Assembly (NCBI GenBank): GCA_026184775.1 | Contig: JANCYW010000017.1 | Span: 186,001 to 250,000 of the forward strand | Reading direction: 5' to 3' | Origin: Cyanidium caldarium | Lineage: Eukaryota > Rhodophyta > Bangiophyceae > Cyanidiales > Cyanidiaceae | DNA length: 64,000 nucleotides | Part shown: one piece after another, positions 9,078-16,449 of the stretch | How the letters are laid out: the number at the start of each line of letters is the position of its first letter | Numbering within the stretch: the first letter of the stretch is position 1 | Made by a program: the position numbers and the translations under genes | The notes under the pieces: generated by a model | What the model saw: only the letters and a program-made list of their open reading frames with translations | What the model was told of the DNA's origin: nothing | Databases searched by the model: none

Positions 9078-10622
9078 CTATCCGGCGTAGCTCTCGGGTG
9101 CGTGTCGCACGCGGTCAAAGTCGTACACTTTGCGCGGGTCGGTCACGCGGCCCGTCAGCGCACTGGCGGCGGCGGTGTACGGCGACGCCAGGAACACCGA
9201 ACTGGACTTGTCGCCCATGCGACCGGGAAAGTTGCGGTTGGTGGTGCTGACGACCACCTCGGGGCCATTCAGCCGGCCGAAGGTGTCTTTCGGCCCGCCC
9301 AGGCACGCCGCGCAGCTCGGCGCCGCCGGCGGAATGCAGCCGGCCTCGAGGAATATCTGCATCAGCGTCTGGTCGCCCAGCTTGCGTGTCTCCAGCTCGC
9401 CGTAGATTTGTTGCGTGGCCGGCACCAGAAACGTCGGTACACGCACCTGGCGGCCGCGGAGGATGCGTGCCGCCGCCACGAAATCCTCGATCTTGCCTCC
9501 GGTGCACGACCCGATGTATACGCGGGTGATCTCGATGTGTTCACAATGGCGCGCCAGGTCGCGATTGTCCGGCGTGTGCGGCTTGGCCACTGTCGGCTCC
9601 AGCCGCGACAGGTCGTATGTGTAATCGGCGTACAGCGTCGCGTCCTCATCGCTGTGCACCACCTGAAACTCCTTGTCAGTGCGCGCGCGCACATACCGCA
9701 GGGTGATGTCATCGGCCGCCACCACCCCGTTCTTACCGCCAGCCTCGATGGCCATATTGCACAGCGTCATGCGCTCCTCCATGGAAAACTGCGCCAGGGC
9801 GTCGCCAGCAAACTCCATCGCCCTGTACGTCGCGCCCGCCAGACCGATATCGCCGATGATCTGCAGGATGATGTCCTTGGCCATCAGATAATCGGGCATC
9901 TCACCGTTCAGCACGAACCGCATGGTGGCCGGCACTTTGATCAGCAACTTGCCGGTGCCCATCACGAAGCCGCCGTCGGTGCTGCCGACGCCGGTGGCGA
10001 ACTGGCCAAACGCGCCGGCGTTGCAGGTGTGCGAGTCGGTGCCGAACAGCACCTCACCCGGTCGGCAGTGTCCCTCCTGAGCGAGGGCGATATGGCAGAC
10101 ACCCTTGTAGTCGGGGTTGGCCCGAAAGTCGCTGCGGTCGGTGATGTCGTAAAAGTGGCGGATGCCCTGCTCGCGGGCGAACTCGCGTAGGATGTCCACA
10201 GCGCGGTTGGCGTTCTTATCGGCGGTGAAGATGTAGTGGTCGGGTATCATGACCACTCGCTCCGGATCCCACACGCGGGCGTCGGCTCCAAACTCCCGTT
10301 TGAAGATGGCTATGCTCACCGGCCCGCACACGTCGTGCGTCATGAACACGTCCGCGTTGACGAACATGTTATCACCGGGCCGCACCGAAGGGCGCCCCGC
10401 TGCTCGCGCCAGTATCTTCTCGGTGATGGTCATCGGCACCGACACCTTGACCGACGGCGCCGCGCGGGAGCCGGAGGTGGTGCGCGCAGGCGTCTGCACC
10501 ATGCGCAGCGGTCGGGGGTTGGTTCGTGCAGTTGAAGAGCCAGGCGTGACACCTCGTCTGTGGAATGGCGCACCGGGGGCGCTGAGAGCGCCTGTCGGCA
10601 CCACGAACGTCGCGAGATGCAT
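9078..10622 (-). CDS. leuC: 3-isopropylmalate dehydratase large subunit, plant-type LeuC
   Basis: Isomerises 2- and 3-isopropylmalate in leucine biosynthesis, as a [4Fe-4S] enzyme with a separate small subunit that is not in this window. 514 residues. The mature part begins at about MTITEKILARAAG and matches the plant plastid enzyme throughout, for example FVNADVFMTHDVCGP, IPDHYIFTADK and SMEERMTLCNMAIEAGGKNG. Iron-sulphur cysteines are in GSCTGG (near residue 371) and in the PSCAACLGG block (near 434). The ~60 residues before the core, beginning MHLATFVVPTG and rich in Arg, Ser and Thr, fit a plastid transit peptide. The frame stays open 187 codons further upstream through non-ATG codons, probably without meaning. 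Confidence 0.95.
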   Translation of the reverse strand: MHLATFVVPTGALSAPGAPFHRRGVTPGSSTARTNPRPLRMVQTPARTTSGSRAAPSVKVSVPMTITEKILARAAGRPSVRPGDNMFVNADVFMTHDVCGPVSIAIFKREFGADARVWDPERVVMIPDHYIFTADKNANRAVDILREFAREQGIRHFYDITDRSDFRANPDYKGVCHIALAQEGHCRPGEVLFGTDSHTCNAGAFGQFATGVGSTDGGFVMGTGKLLIKVPATMRFVLNGEMPDYLMAKDIILQIIGDIGLAGATYRAMEFAGDALAQFSMEERMTLCNMAIEAGGKNGVVAADDITLRYVRARTDKEFQVVHSDEDATLYADYTYDLSRLEPTVAKPHTPDNRDLARHCEHIEITRVYIGSCTGGKIEDFVAAARILRGRQVRVPTFLVPATQQIYGELETRKLGDQTLMQIFLEAGCIPPAAPSCAACLGGPKDTFGRLNGPEVVVSTTNRNFPGRMGDKSSSVFLASPYTAAASALTGRVTDPRKVYDFDRVRHAPESYAG

Positions 10623-10848
10623 GAATGGAAGAGGGCTGCGTTGTGAGGTGAGCGTGGAAGGCAGGTGTGCGCGACCGCGTCGCAAAGCCCCCTGCGCCCG
10701 AACACGATGTGCGGAACGGCGGCGTCGGCGCGCGATGTTAAGAGGCTGCTGCTGCCGCTGTTGCCGCTGCTGGGCTCGTTGAACAGTCCGATCGGTGGGC
10801 AGTGGTGCTAAGAGAGGACAAGGGAATAGGGTTGCTCTATGGACACGT

Positions 10849-11358
10849 ATGGAACAAGACGATGAGAGAAGTGCTCGAGTGCGGGCGGTGTTGGAGACGC
10901 TGGGGGCGATAGGAGACGCACGAGGCGAGGAGGGTTGCGGTCGGCAGCAGGTCGACGCCACTGAAAGCGTGTGGAGGGAGCGGGCGAGGCGCCTGTTGGA
11001 GCGGCACTTGGACCAGGTGTGGGAATGGGATAGCGTCGAGGAGGATGCGGAGGTGTCGATCGAGACGACGTCAGGAGCAAGAGAGGCTGAGCGGCCGGTG
11101 TCACTGCGGCTGTTTTCGCGGACGACCGGAGGCGCTGCGCCACGGTCTCTGTTCAAGGCACCGGACAGTGTAGAAGACGCCAACCGCCGCGCACAATGTG
11201 CCGGGATCGCCTCTCAACAGCTTGCCGTAACGCAAGTGCAATGGGGGTTTACGCCCGTCCGTCCGGCCGATGTGGAGGTGGATGCCGGCGGGCGCATCAT
11301 CCGCGCCTCGGTCGATACCTGGCCGGCGCGATGGCGACGCGGCCGCCGCTGGCACTAG
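10849..11358 (+). CDS. hypothetical protein, 169 aa
   Basis: Not recognised. 169 residues from ATG 10849 (MEQDDERS). The N-terminal half is acidic and probably helical (WRERARRLLERHLDQVWEW). The C-terminal half has the block SLRLFSRTTGGAAPRSLFKA and ends with WPARWRRGRRWH. There is no signal peptide or membrane segment. It sits in the upstream gap of leuC (226 bases, divergent) and ends 55 bases before the convergent inhibitor-2 gene, so its placement is that of a normal gene here. No RNA evidence is available and the frame could be spurious. Confidence 0.55.
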   Translation: MEQDDERSARVRAVLETLGAIGDARGEEGCGRQQVDATESVWRERARRLLERHLDQVWEWDSVEEDAEVSIETTSGAREAERPVSLRLFSRTTGGAAPRSLFKAPDSVEDANRRAQCAGIASQQLAVTQVQWGFTPVRPADVEVDAGGRIIRASVDTWPARWRRGRRWH

Positions 11359-11413
11359 AGAGACACTGGAGAAGAGACGCTCTTCTCGTCCTTCCCAAGT
11401 CGCACCCCCGTGC

Positions 11414-12286
11414 TCATTGCCGCGGGAGTTGCGGCTCGCGGTGGTTCGAAGTGTTCATCGCCGGCAAGCTGTCCAGCGTCCCGGCCGTCGTCATATCGTT
11501 CCCGTCCATCATGCTGCGACCGTCTTGCGCGTGGGTAGACAAATTCTCTACCGCCGCCGCCGAATCCTCCTCCTCCTCCTCCTCCTCCTCGTGCTCTTCC
11601 TCGTCGCCGCGGTCGGCGTCGGGGTCCGTCAGGCGATGCTTCAACATCTGCGCCATCCGAAACTCCTCCCCGTAAAGCATCCGACGTTTCTGGGCAAACT
11701 CCTCGTGCGACAGACGGCGTCCGCTGGCAGCGGTATTGGAGCTGGCGGTGGATTCGGGTGATGAGCTGCGCGAGTGCGGCCCGCCGTGCGCCTTGTTGGT
11801 CGCCACCGCCGCCGCCGTGAGCGCCGCCCCGGTCACCTGGCCGCGCCCAATGCCCAGCGCCTCCCAGTCGTCGCTGCCGGCCAGCGATGCCGATCCCGAC
11901 CCCGGCTCCTCGTGCGGCGCGTGGAACGGTGTCTTCGGCTCGTCGATGCGTCTTCGCTCGGCGCGCAACCGCTCCACCTCGTTGATCTGCAGGTTCTGCT
12001 CGTCGAACTGGATGTGCCGATTGCGTTTGCGTCCCCGCGACGACGGCGACTCCGGCAAGCTGTCGCTAAGCGAGCCGGCGGCGCCGAAGTCTTGACCATG
12101 CAGGGCACTAGCGGGTGATGAGGTGGTTGCGGAAGTTAGCGCGGCGTGTCCGGCCTCGGTGGGAACGGCAGGGTGGCCCTCGAACTCGGTGGGGCCTCGT
12201 CGGGCGGTCGCGTGAGTGCTTTTCAGAATGGACTTGCAGTTCGAGCGGGATGTATGATGGGCTCGGGATGGTTCGCCCGGTGCCAT
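11414..12286 (-). CDS. protein phosphatase 1 regulatory inhibitor 2 (IPP-2/Glc8)
   Basis: Disordered regulator of protein phosphatase 1. 290 residues. All three PP1-contact blocks of inhibitor-2 are visible in order: SILKS at 19-23 (the SILK motif), HIQFDEQNLQINE at 91-103 (counterpart of KSQKWDE), and an IDEPKTPFH block at about 114-122, where the family has IDEPSTPYH with the GSK3-regulated Thr. The C-terminal inhibitory helix EEFAQKRRMLYGEEFRMAQM occupies about 195-214. An acidic tail with a long Glu run follows, encoded by a TCC repeat near 11570. Start is ATG 12286 (MAPGEP). It differs from the animal protein by longer linkers. Confidence 0.88.
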   Translation of the reverse strand: MAPGEPSRAHHTSRSNCKSILKSTHATARRGPTEFEGHPAVPTEAGHAALTSATTSSPASALHGQDFGAAGSLSDSLPESPSSRGRKRNRHIQFDEQNLQINEVERLRAERRRIDEPKTPFHAPHEEPGSGSASLAGSDDWEALGIGRGQVTGAALTAAAVATNKAHGGPHSRSSSPESTASSNTAASGRRLSHEEFAQKRRMLYGEEFRMAQMLKHRLTDPDADRGDEEEHEEEEEEEEDSAAAVENLSTHAQDGRSMMDGNDMTTAGTLDSLPAMNTSNHREPQLPRQ

Positions 12287-12602
12287 GGCACCAGGAGAGA
12301 CGAGGGTGCGCTCCAACGAGTCCAATGAGCAGTGGCAGCGACCCCGTGCGCCATCGTGCGTGTGACGAGAACCGCGACCACCGGTGCGTCGCCATCTGTG
12401 AGATCGGAGACGTTTGCCTCATCTTGCGCGGTCACCGCTCCGGCGCGCGGGCCTCCCGGGGCGGCGTCCGCATCGTTTCGAAAGGCACGTTCCGCTCTTC
12501 CGCTTCCCCTCGTCCTGCGTCTCCTCGCGTCCGAGCTAGAGCCACCTTCTCTAGCTCGCCCGCGCCTTCCTCCCATCCCCTCATCTCTCTACTCTCTCAC
12601 TC
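12287..12602. promoter_or_regulatory. divergent upstream region, inhibitor-2 / eL22
   Basis: 316 bases between diverging starts, CT-rich just before the eL22 start (12540-12600). Open frames here are short and unsupported. It probably carries both promoters. A pyrimidine tract just before the ATG of a ribosomal protein gene is suggestive but not diagnostic. Confidence 0.45.
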
Positions 12603-13010
12603 ATGCCGGCGCTCGTGCGACGCGGCAACCGGACGAAAAAGGTCACGCCCAAGCGGTACGTGATCGACTGCTCGATACCGGTGCAAGACAACATCCTGGA
12701 CACCGCGCCGCTACAAAAGTACCTGCAGGATCGCATCAAGGTGAACGGCAAGACAGGACAGCTGGGCGATGTGGTGGTGGTCGCGCGCGAAGGCGCGGCG
12801 CGCATCGTCGTCACCGCGAACATCGAGTTCTCCAAGCGGTACTTCAAGTACCTCGCCCGAAAGTACTTGAAGAAGCGGGAGATGCGGGACTTTATGCGCA
12901 TCGTGTCGAGCGGCCGCGACACCTACCAACTGCGCTACTACAATGTCGGCCAGGCCGAGGCGCAGTCAGAGGGCGAGGCGGAAGGGGAGGAGGATATGGA
13001 GGATGCGTAG
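12603..13010 (+). CDS. RPL22: 60S ribosomal protein eL22
   Basis: Component of the cytosolic large ribosomal subunit. 135 residues from ATG 12603. The N-terminal basic block RRGNRTKKVTPKRYVIDCS, the central LQKYLQDRIKVNGKTGQLG and the block FSKRYFKYLARKYLKKREMR are the classic eL22 features, and the length is as expected. The acidic tail (EGEAEGEEDMEDA) is also typical of the family. There is no intron, unlike most eL22 genes of plants and animals. Confidence 0.96.
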   Translation: MPALVRRGNRTKKVTPKRYVIDCSIPVQDNILDTAPLQKYLQDRIKVNGKTGQLGDVVVVAREGAARIVVTANIEFSKRYFKYLARKYLKKREMRDFMRIVSSGRDTYQLRYYNVGQAEAQSEGEAEGEEDMEDA

Positions 13011-13418
13011 CTAAAGCCTGGAGGCACTATGCCTGATGTGTTCTACTTGCGGTTGTATGTGAGCTTTTCGTGGATCATCATGGATGGCGCGGGCATGCGT
13101 GTGTCCTGTCCCCAGTCCCGAAGCTCGCCCACACGACACGTATCAAACTCGTCGCTCGCATTTGCATTGCTCAGCCGCCACCTGTAACTTCTTTTCAGCC
13201 CCACTCTCCCTCACACCGTCTCGTCTCGTGCAGCGGCCGCCTGTCCACTCCGCCGTTCCGCCGTTCCGCCGTTCCGCGCATCGCGATGCGCATTCCGCGA
13301 CCGGAGGCGCCATCGCCGGCGGCGGCTGCGGGCACCGGCGGTCGGGAACGGGCGGCGTTGGGAACGCTCTTCTCCCGCCGCTCCTCGCCGCCGCTTGCCG
13401 CGCGGTTGACCGAGCGTC
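13011..13418. other. intergenic, 408 bases
   Basis: Between eL22 and the membrane-protein gene, same strand. It contains short CGCC-type direct repeats (gttccgcc three times near 13253-13276). I see no gene. Confidence 0.4.
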
Positions 13419-14402
13419 ATGAACGCTGTCGACGTGCCTAGCACCTCCAAGGCGCCCGTCACCGATGAGTCTACATCGTCGACTCCCGAGGTAGGCCGCG
13501 TGTCCAAGGCGCCGCTCGACCGGCACTTGGCGCGGCGGTACGCCCAGGCCGCCATGAAAAGCCGCGTGCCGCAAGTGAGGGGCAGCGCGTGGCCGTCGGA
13601 GACCGAAGAGTCCGAAGGCGACTATTACGGCTCGCAACCGGCAGAGCGCGACGACGAGAGCGACATTGAAGTGCGCGGGGCGCCCGCATCGGAGGGCAGC
13701 TCGGATTTCGACGAGGCGGCAACGGACTCACAGGAGGTGCCGTTACGCTCGCAAGGTGCGTACGCCCATCGCATACCTGTGAAGCCGTCGCCGTGGCGAC
13801 AGGTGCTGCACACGTCGTGGCGGGTGGCGCTGCTGTTCACGTTTGCGAGCTGTCTCCTCAGTGCCGCGTCGGCGATTCTGCTGGGCGTGGCGCACACTCG
13901 CTGGGAACCCGGCCCTCAGTACGTGTGGGGACGCGGCTCCATTTTGGCGTGGGTGGCTTTTGCGGGGAGCGGCGTCGCTGGCTGGTGTCTCACATGGGCG
14001 TCCTGGATGCTGGCGTGTGCGCACCCGCCGAGCGGCTGGCGGCCGATGACAGTGCTGGCGGGCATGGCGCTGGCGTGCGCGCTGGTCACCGCCGACCTGT
14101 TCGAGGGTCTGTTCCTGTGTTCGCGCCACGGCACCGGTGGTTTTCCGCTGGCCACCGCATGGACGTTGACAGTGGCCGTGCTGGCCGGCGTGCAACTGCT
14201 GGCGCTGCTGCTGGGCGTGTGGGGACTGCTGCACGGCGAGGACAGCCTGCGCGTGCAATACGAGTGTACCTCCTCGGGCACCGAATACGAGAGCGACGCG
14301 GCGGATGACGGAAAACACTTCAGCATCGGCAGTTCCGCTTCACACACGGGCTCGATACGGCACCGGGAGTCTGCCGGCCCCTACCGACCCGATGTTCTCT
14401 GA
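13419..14402 (+). CDS. four-helix membrane protein of unknown function
   Basis: 327 residues from ATG 13419. Residues 1-130 are hydrophilic and acidic, rich in Ser, Glu and Asp (many possible CK2 sites). Four hydrophobic segments follow at about 134-158, 173-198, 210-233 and 244-270, and then a Ser-rich hydrophilic tail of about 55 residues. The tetraspan layout with both tails on one side resembles MARVEL or claudin-like proteins in shape only; I find no family signature. There is no cleavable signal peptide. A sorting role in the endomembrane system would be speculation. Confidence 0.75.
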   Translation: MNAVDVPSTSKAPVTDESTSSTPEVGRVSKAPLDRHLARRYAQAAMKSRVPQVRGSAWPSETEESEGDYYGSQPAERDDESDIEVRGAPASEGSSDFDEAATDSQEVPLRSQGAYAHRIPVKPSPWRQVLHTSWRVALLFTFASCLLSAASAILLGVAHTRWEPGPQYVWGRGSILAWVAFAGSGVAGWCLTWASWMLACAHPPSGWRPMTVLAGMALACALVTADLFEGLFLCSRHGTGGFPLATAWTLTVAVLAGVQLLALLLGVWGLLHGEDSLRVQYECTSSGTEYESDAADDGKHFSIGSSASHTGSIRHRESAGPYRPDVL

Positions 14403-14561
14403 TAAATAGAAGTTCTTTTAGACAACGTGGCCGGTGTGGCATTTCCGAGATGGTGCCGTGCCAAGCAGCTTTGCCGGCTTCTTCTCGCGCCCCTCTCAAC
14501 GACGCCGTCTCATTCGCGCAAAAGAAACCCATCGCCCCGAGGCAGTAGTCTCGATTGTGTC

Positions 14562-14581
14562 CGCGGTGTCGCGACACCGCG
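14562..14581. repeat. perfect 20-base palindrome
   Basis: Two 10-base halves, CGCGGTGTCG and CGACACCGCG, are exact reverse complements with no spacer. It lies in the 915-base gap, 160 bases after the membrane-protein gene. It could be a dimeric factor site or the base of a hairpin. Confidence 0.7.
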
Positions 14582-15242
14582 CTGCGCATTAGACTTTCGC
14601 TACAGAAGCGTGCACTCGCCGATTCCCAAAAGGCCCGCGCCCGAGCCGACCATGCGGTCGGTCGCGGTCCAGGTGCGCGCACGTACGCGCACCGGTCATC
14701 CCGCCAGGGGCTGCCGCGTCTCCTCTCGCCCCGAACCCGCTCCTGGCGCAGGTCTGGCATCCCCCGGTGCCTTAGGGACCCGGCCGCACCCGCCAGCGTC
14801 CCTTATCGCCAGAGACAGCGGTGCGATCGCGGAGGGTTGGCCCGGCAGAGGGACCGGCCCCGGAGCGGGTGCTGGCAGAGGAAACCCGACAGGATGTCCC
14901 TTATCGGGCGGCGCCATGCAGGGCACTGCCCCGCAGCAGCGCCGTCTGGCTTCACGGACCCCGCGCGCGACCGAACAGGGAGGAGCGCGAGACTCCCGCT
15001 GCCGGCCGCGGTGATTGCTCGTCAGCGAGCCGCAGCGGCAAGGGCGCCGCCGCGGGCGCTCTCGCGCCTGGTGACATCCCGTACGCGTCGGTAAGGGACG
15101 TCGCGTGCACTTCCGAGAACTTCCCAACGCCTGCAGGGGAAAGCCGAAGGACGTCCAACATTGTCGCAATTCGGCTTGGATGTGGCGGCGCTTGATCGCA
15201 GCGTCGAGACGATGGGCCGTCGTTTACGCGCCGCGAATTCGC

Positions 15243-15253
15243 CTATATATATT
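15243..15253 (+). promoter_or_regulatory. TATA-like element
   Basis: The block ctatatatatt stands out in GC-rich surroundings, 66-75 bases upstream of the ATG at 15318. This is consistent with a TATA box and a short 5' leader for the small gene that follows. Confidence 0.45.
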
Positions 15254-15317
15254 CGCGTGTGAGCACAGGACTCGCAACCTCCACCCGCCCACAACTGCCC
15301 TCTTTTTGGCGCCTGAT

Positions 15318-15716
15318 ATGGGCGTGTTGCATATCTGGCGCAACAGTCGATGGGTGACTGCGGGCATGGCGCTGGTCGCCTGCGTGGGTGGCGTGAAAGC
15401 GTACGAGGCGCGCGATGTCACCCAGCCGCCCGATCAAGTGGTGCGCCTGCTCTACACCGATATGCCGGCGTTGCAGTCATCGGGCGCCCAGCGCCTACAG
15501 CGCATATGTGAGCGCGCGTCCAGCGATGGCGATAGACGGGCGGAGATGCGTGCGGACTGGTCCGCGGTGGAGCGGCGATTGTCGACACTAGAACGACAAC
15601 AGGTGGCCCACGCCGGCGCCGCCCGACGTGCCTGTTCCGCCGTGTGGGGCAACGCGCCCGGGTGTCTCGCGGAAGATGCAACATCGGCGGGTACCCTGTC
15701 GGTAGAGTCGGTGTAA
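15318..15716 (+). CDS. small protein with N-terminal hydrophobic segment
   Basis: 132 residues from ATG 15318; not recognised. The N terminus (MGVLHIWRNSRWVTAGMALV, then ACVGGVKAYEA) has a positive patch and a short hydrophobic stretch at about 13-25, fitting either a signal anchor or an organellar inner-membrane protein. A helical region follows (SAVERRLSTLERQQVAHAGA), and cysteines at about 59, 106 and 115 could form disulphides. The organisation (one short N-terminal helix plus a soluble helical part) recalls small mitochondrial membrane proteins, but no family was identified. A TATA-like block lies upstream. Confidence 0.55.
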   Translation: MGVLHIWRNSRWVTAGMALVACVGGVKAYEARDVTQPPDQVVRLLYTDMPALQSSGAQRLQRICERASSDGDRRAEMRADWSAVERRLSTLERQQVAHAGAARRACSAVWGNAPGCLAEDATSAGTLSVESV

Positions 15717-15784
15717 AGCAAGTGGCGGCGGCGGCGGCGGCTTTCATGGCAACACGATCCCTCGGGCGCCTGCCGCCGTGTCCC

Positions 15785-16105
15785 TCACTCTCCTTTCCCT
15801 TCATCAGGCCTGGGTAGTGGACTGGGTATCCACCGCCACTCCCGCTTGTGCGAGCCCCGAATTTCCCGCTCCTTCGGGTCAGTCTGCCCGTGCCAGGTCA
15901 GCACGCCGTACGCCTTGAGGCGGCTTCCCTGTTTGCGCGCCACCACCCGCGTCAACTTCCAGTAGGTGTCGTCGCCGTGGCCGTTTCTTCGCCACATCTT
16001 GCGCCCGAACGCCTGCTGCAGCCCGTAAAGCGGCAGTCGCTGCGCCACTTGGAACAGATTGCGACCCGCAGCGGCCGCTGTACGCGTCACCCCCGTCGGA
16101 TGCAT
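15785..16105 (-). CDS. mitochondrial small-subunit ribosomal protein mS34-like
   Basis: 106 residues. The core RNLFQVAQRLPLYGLQQAFG, then YWKLTRV, KAYGVLTWHGQ and a basic REIRGSHKREWRW end match what I remember of animal and plant mS34 (MRPS34), where a 'WxxTRV ... GKAWGxLTWxG ... REWR' pattern occurs. The protein is short and basic, as expected for a mitoribosomal subunit. It starts at ATG 16105; the N-terminal MHPTGVTRTAAAAGRN may act as a minimal presequence. A GAC microsatellite begins about 12 bases upstream of the start. Identification is by pattern memory only. Confidence 0.7.
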   Translation of the reverse strand: MHPTGVTRTAAAAGRNLFQVAQRLPLYGLQQAFGRKMWRRNGHGDDTYWKLTRVVARKQGSRLKAYGVLTWHGQTDPKEREIRGSHKREWRWIPSPLPRPDEGKGE

Positions 16106-16116
16106 GAATAGGGAGA

Positions 16117-16141
16117 GACGACGACGACGACGACGACGACG
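16117..16141. repeat. GAC trinucleotide microsatellite
   Basis: About eight GAC units just upstream of the mS34-like start. Similar trinucleotide runs occur inside coding regions as Asp or Glu runs. Confidence 0.85.
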
Positions 16142-16392
16142 GACGTGAAAGGGATGGAATGTCGGAGAAGGGTGATCGCCGCAGAAGTGTCCCGAGACAC
16201 ACTTTTCATTCGTGTCCCCACCGGGATCTTCCCGCTCTCACTACCGAGCGATGAGACGAAGCACACACCGACGCGGACGCCACCGCGCAACGACCGCTTC
16301 GCGTCCGCGTTGGGATCGCGCTGCAAGGCATCGGGGAGAGGGACGCACGACGATTTCCCTCGGACGTACGCGCCCCTCTAGACATTCCTTCG

Positions 16393-16427
<35 letters not shown>
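16393..16427. repeat. TC/CA compound dinucleotide microsatellite
   Basis: Seven TC units run straight into about ten CA units. It lies just past the 3' end of the M13 protease gene. Confidence 0.9.
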
Positions 16428-16428
<1 letters not shown>

Positions 16429-16449
16429 CGTGATACTTTCGCATAGCCC

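Larger units (their letters stand above)
14403..15317. other. 915-base gene-free stretch, possible structural RNA locus
   Basis: Largest gap in the window. Several open frames cross it but have arginine/proline-rich, simple compositions and no recognisable domain. It contains a perfect 20-base palindrome at 14562-14581 (CGCGGTGTCGCGACACCGCG). The 11-mer GTCCCTTATCG occurs twice in direct orientation (14798-14808 and 14896-14906), with a close inverted relative at 15089-15099. The AT-rich block near 15243 may serve the next gene. High GC plus inverted motifs is what a structured non-coding RNA would show, but I could not match it to RNase P, MRP, SRP, telomerase or spliceosomal RNAs by eye. 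Confidence 0.4.
16106..16449. other. intergenic with two microsatellites, 344 bases
   Basis: Lies between the mS34-like start and the end of the M13 protease gene, so it is upstream of mS34. It contains a GAC repeat and a TC/CA repeat. No gene seen; arginine-rich frames here reflect the simple repeats. Confidence 0.5.

Noticed and set aside
8673-10190. 505-codon frame antisense to SRR1 end and leuC
   Set aside because: His/Arg/Val-rich shadow of the leuC frame; no recognisable domain.
14427-15169. Three overlapping frames of 157-195 codons in the large gap
   Set aside because: Arg/Pro/Gly-rich simple composition on both strands and no domain; treated as non-coding.
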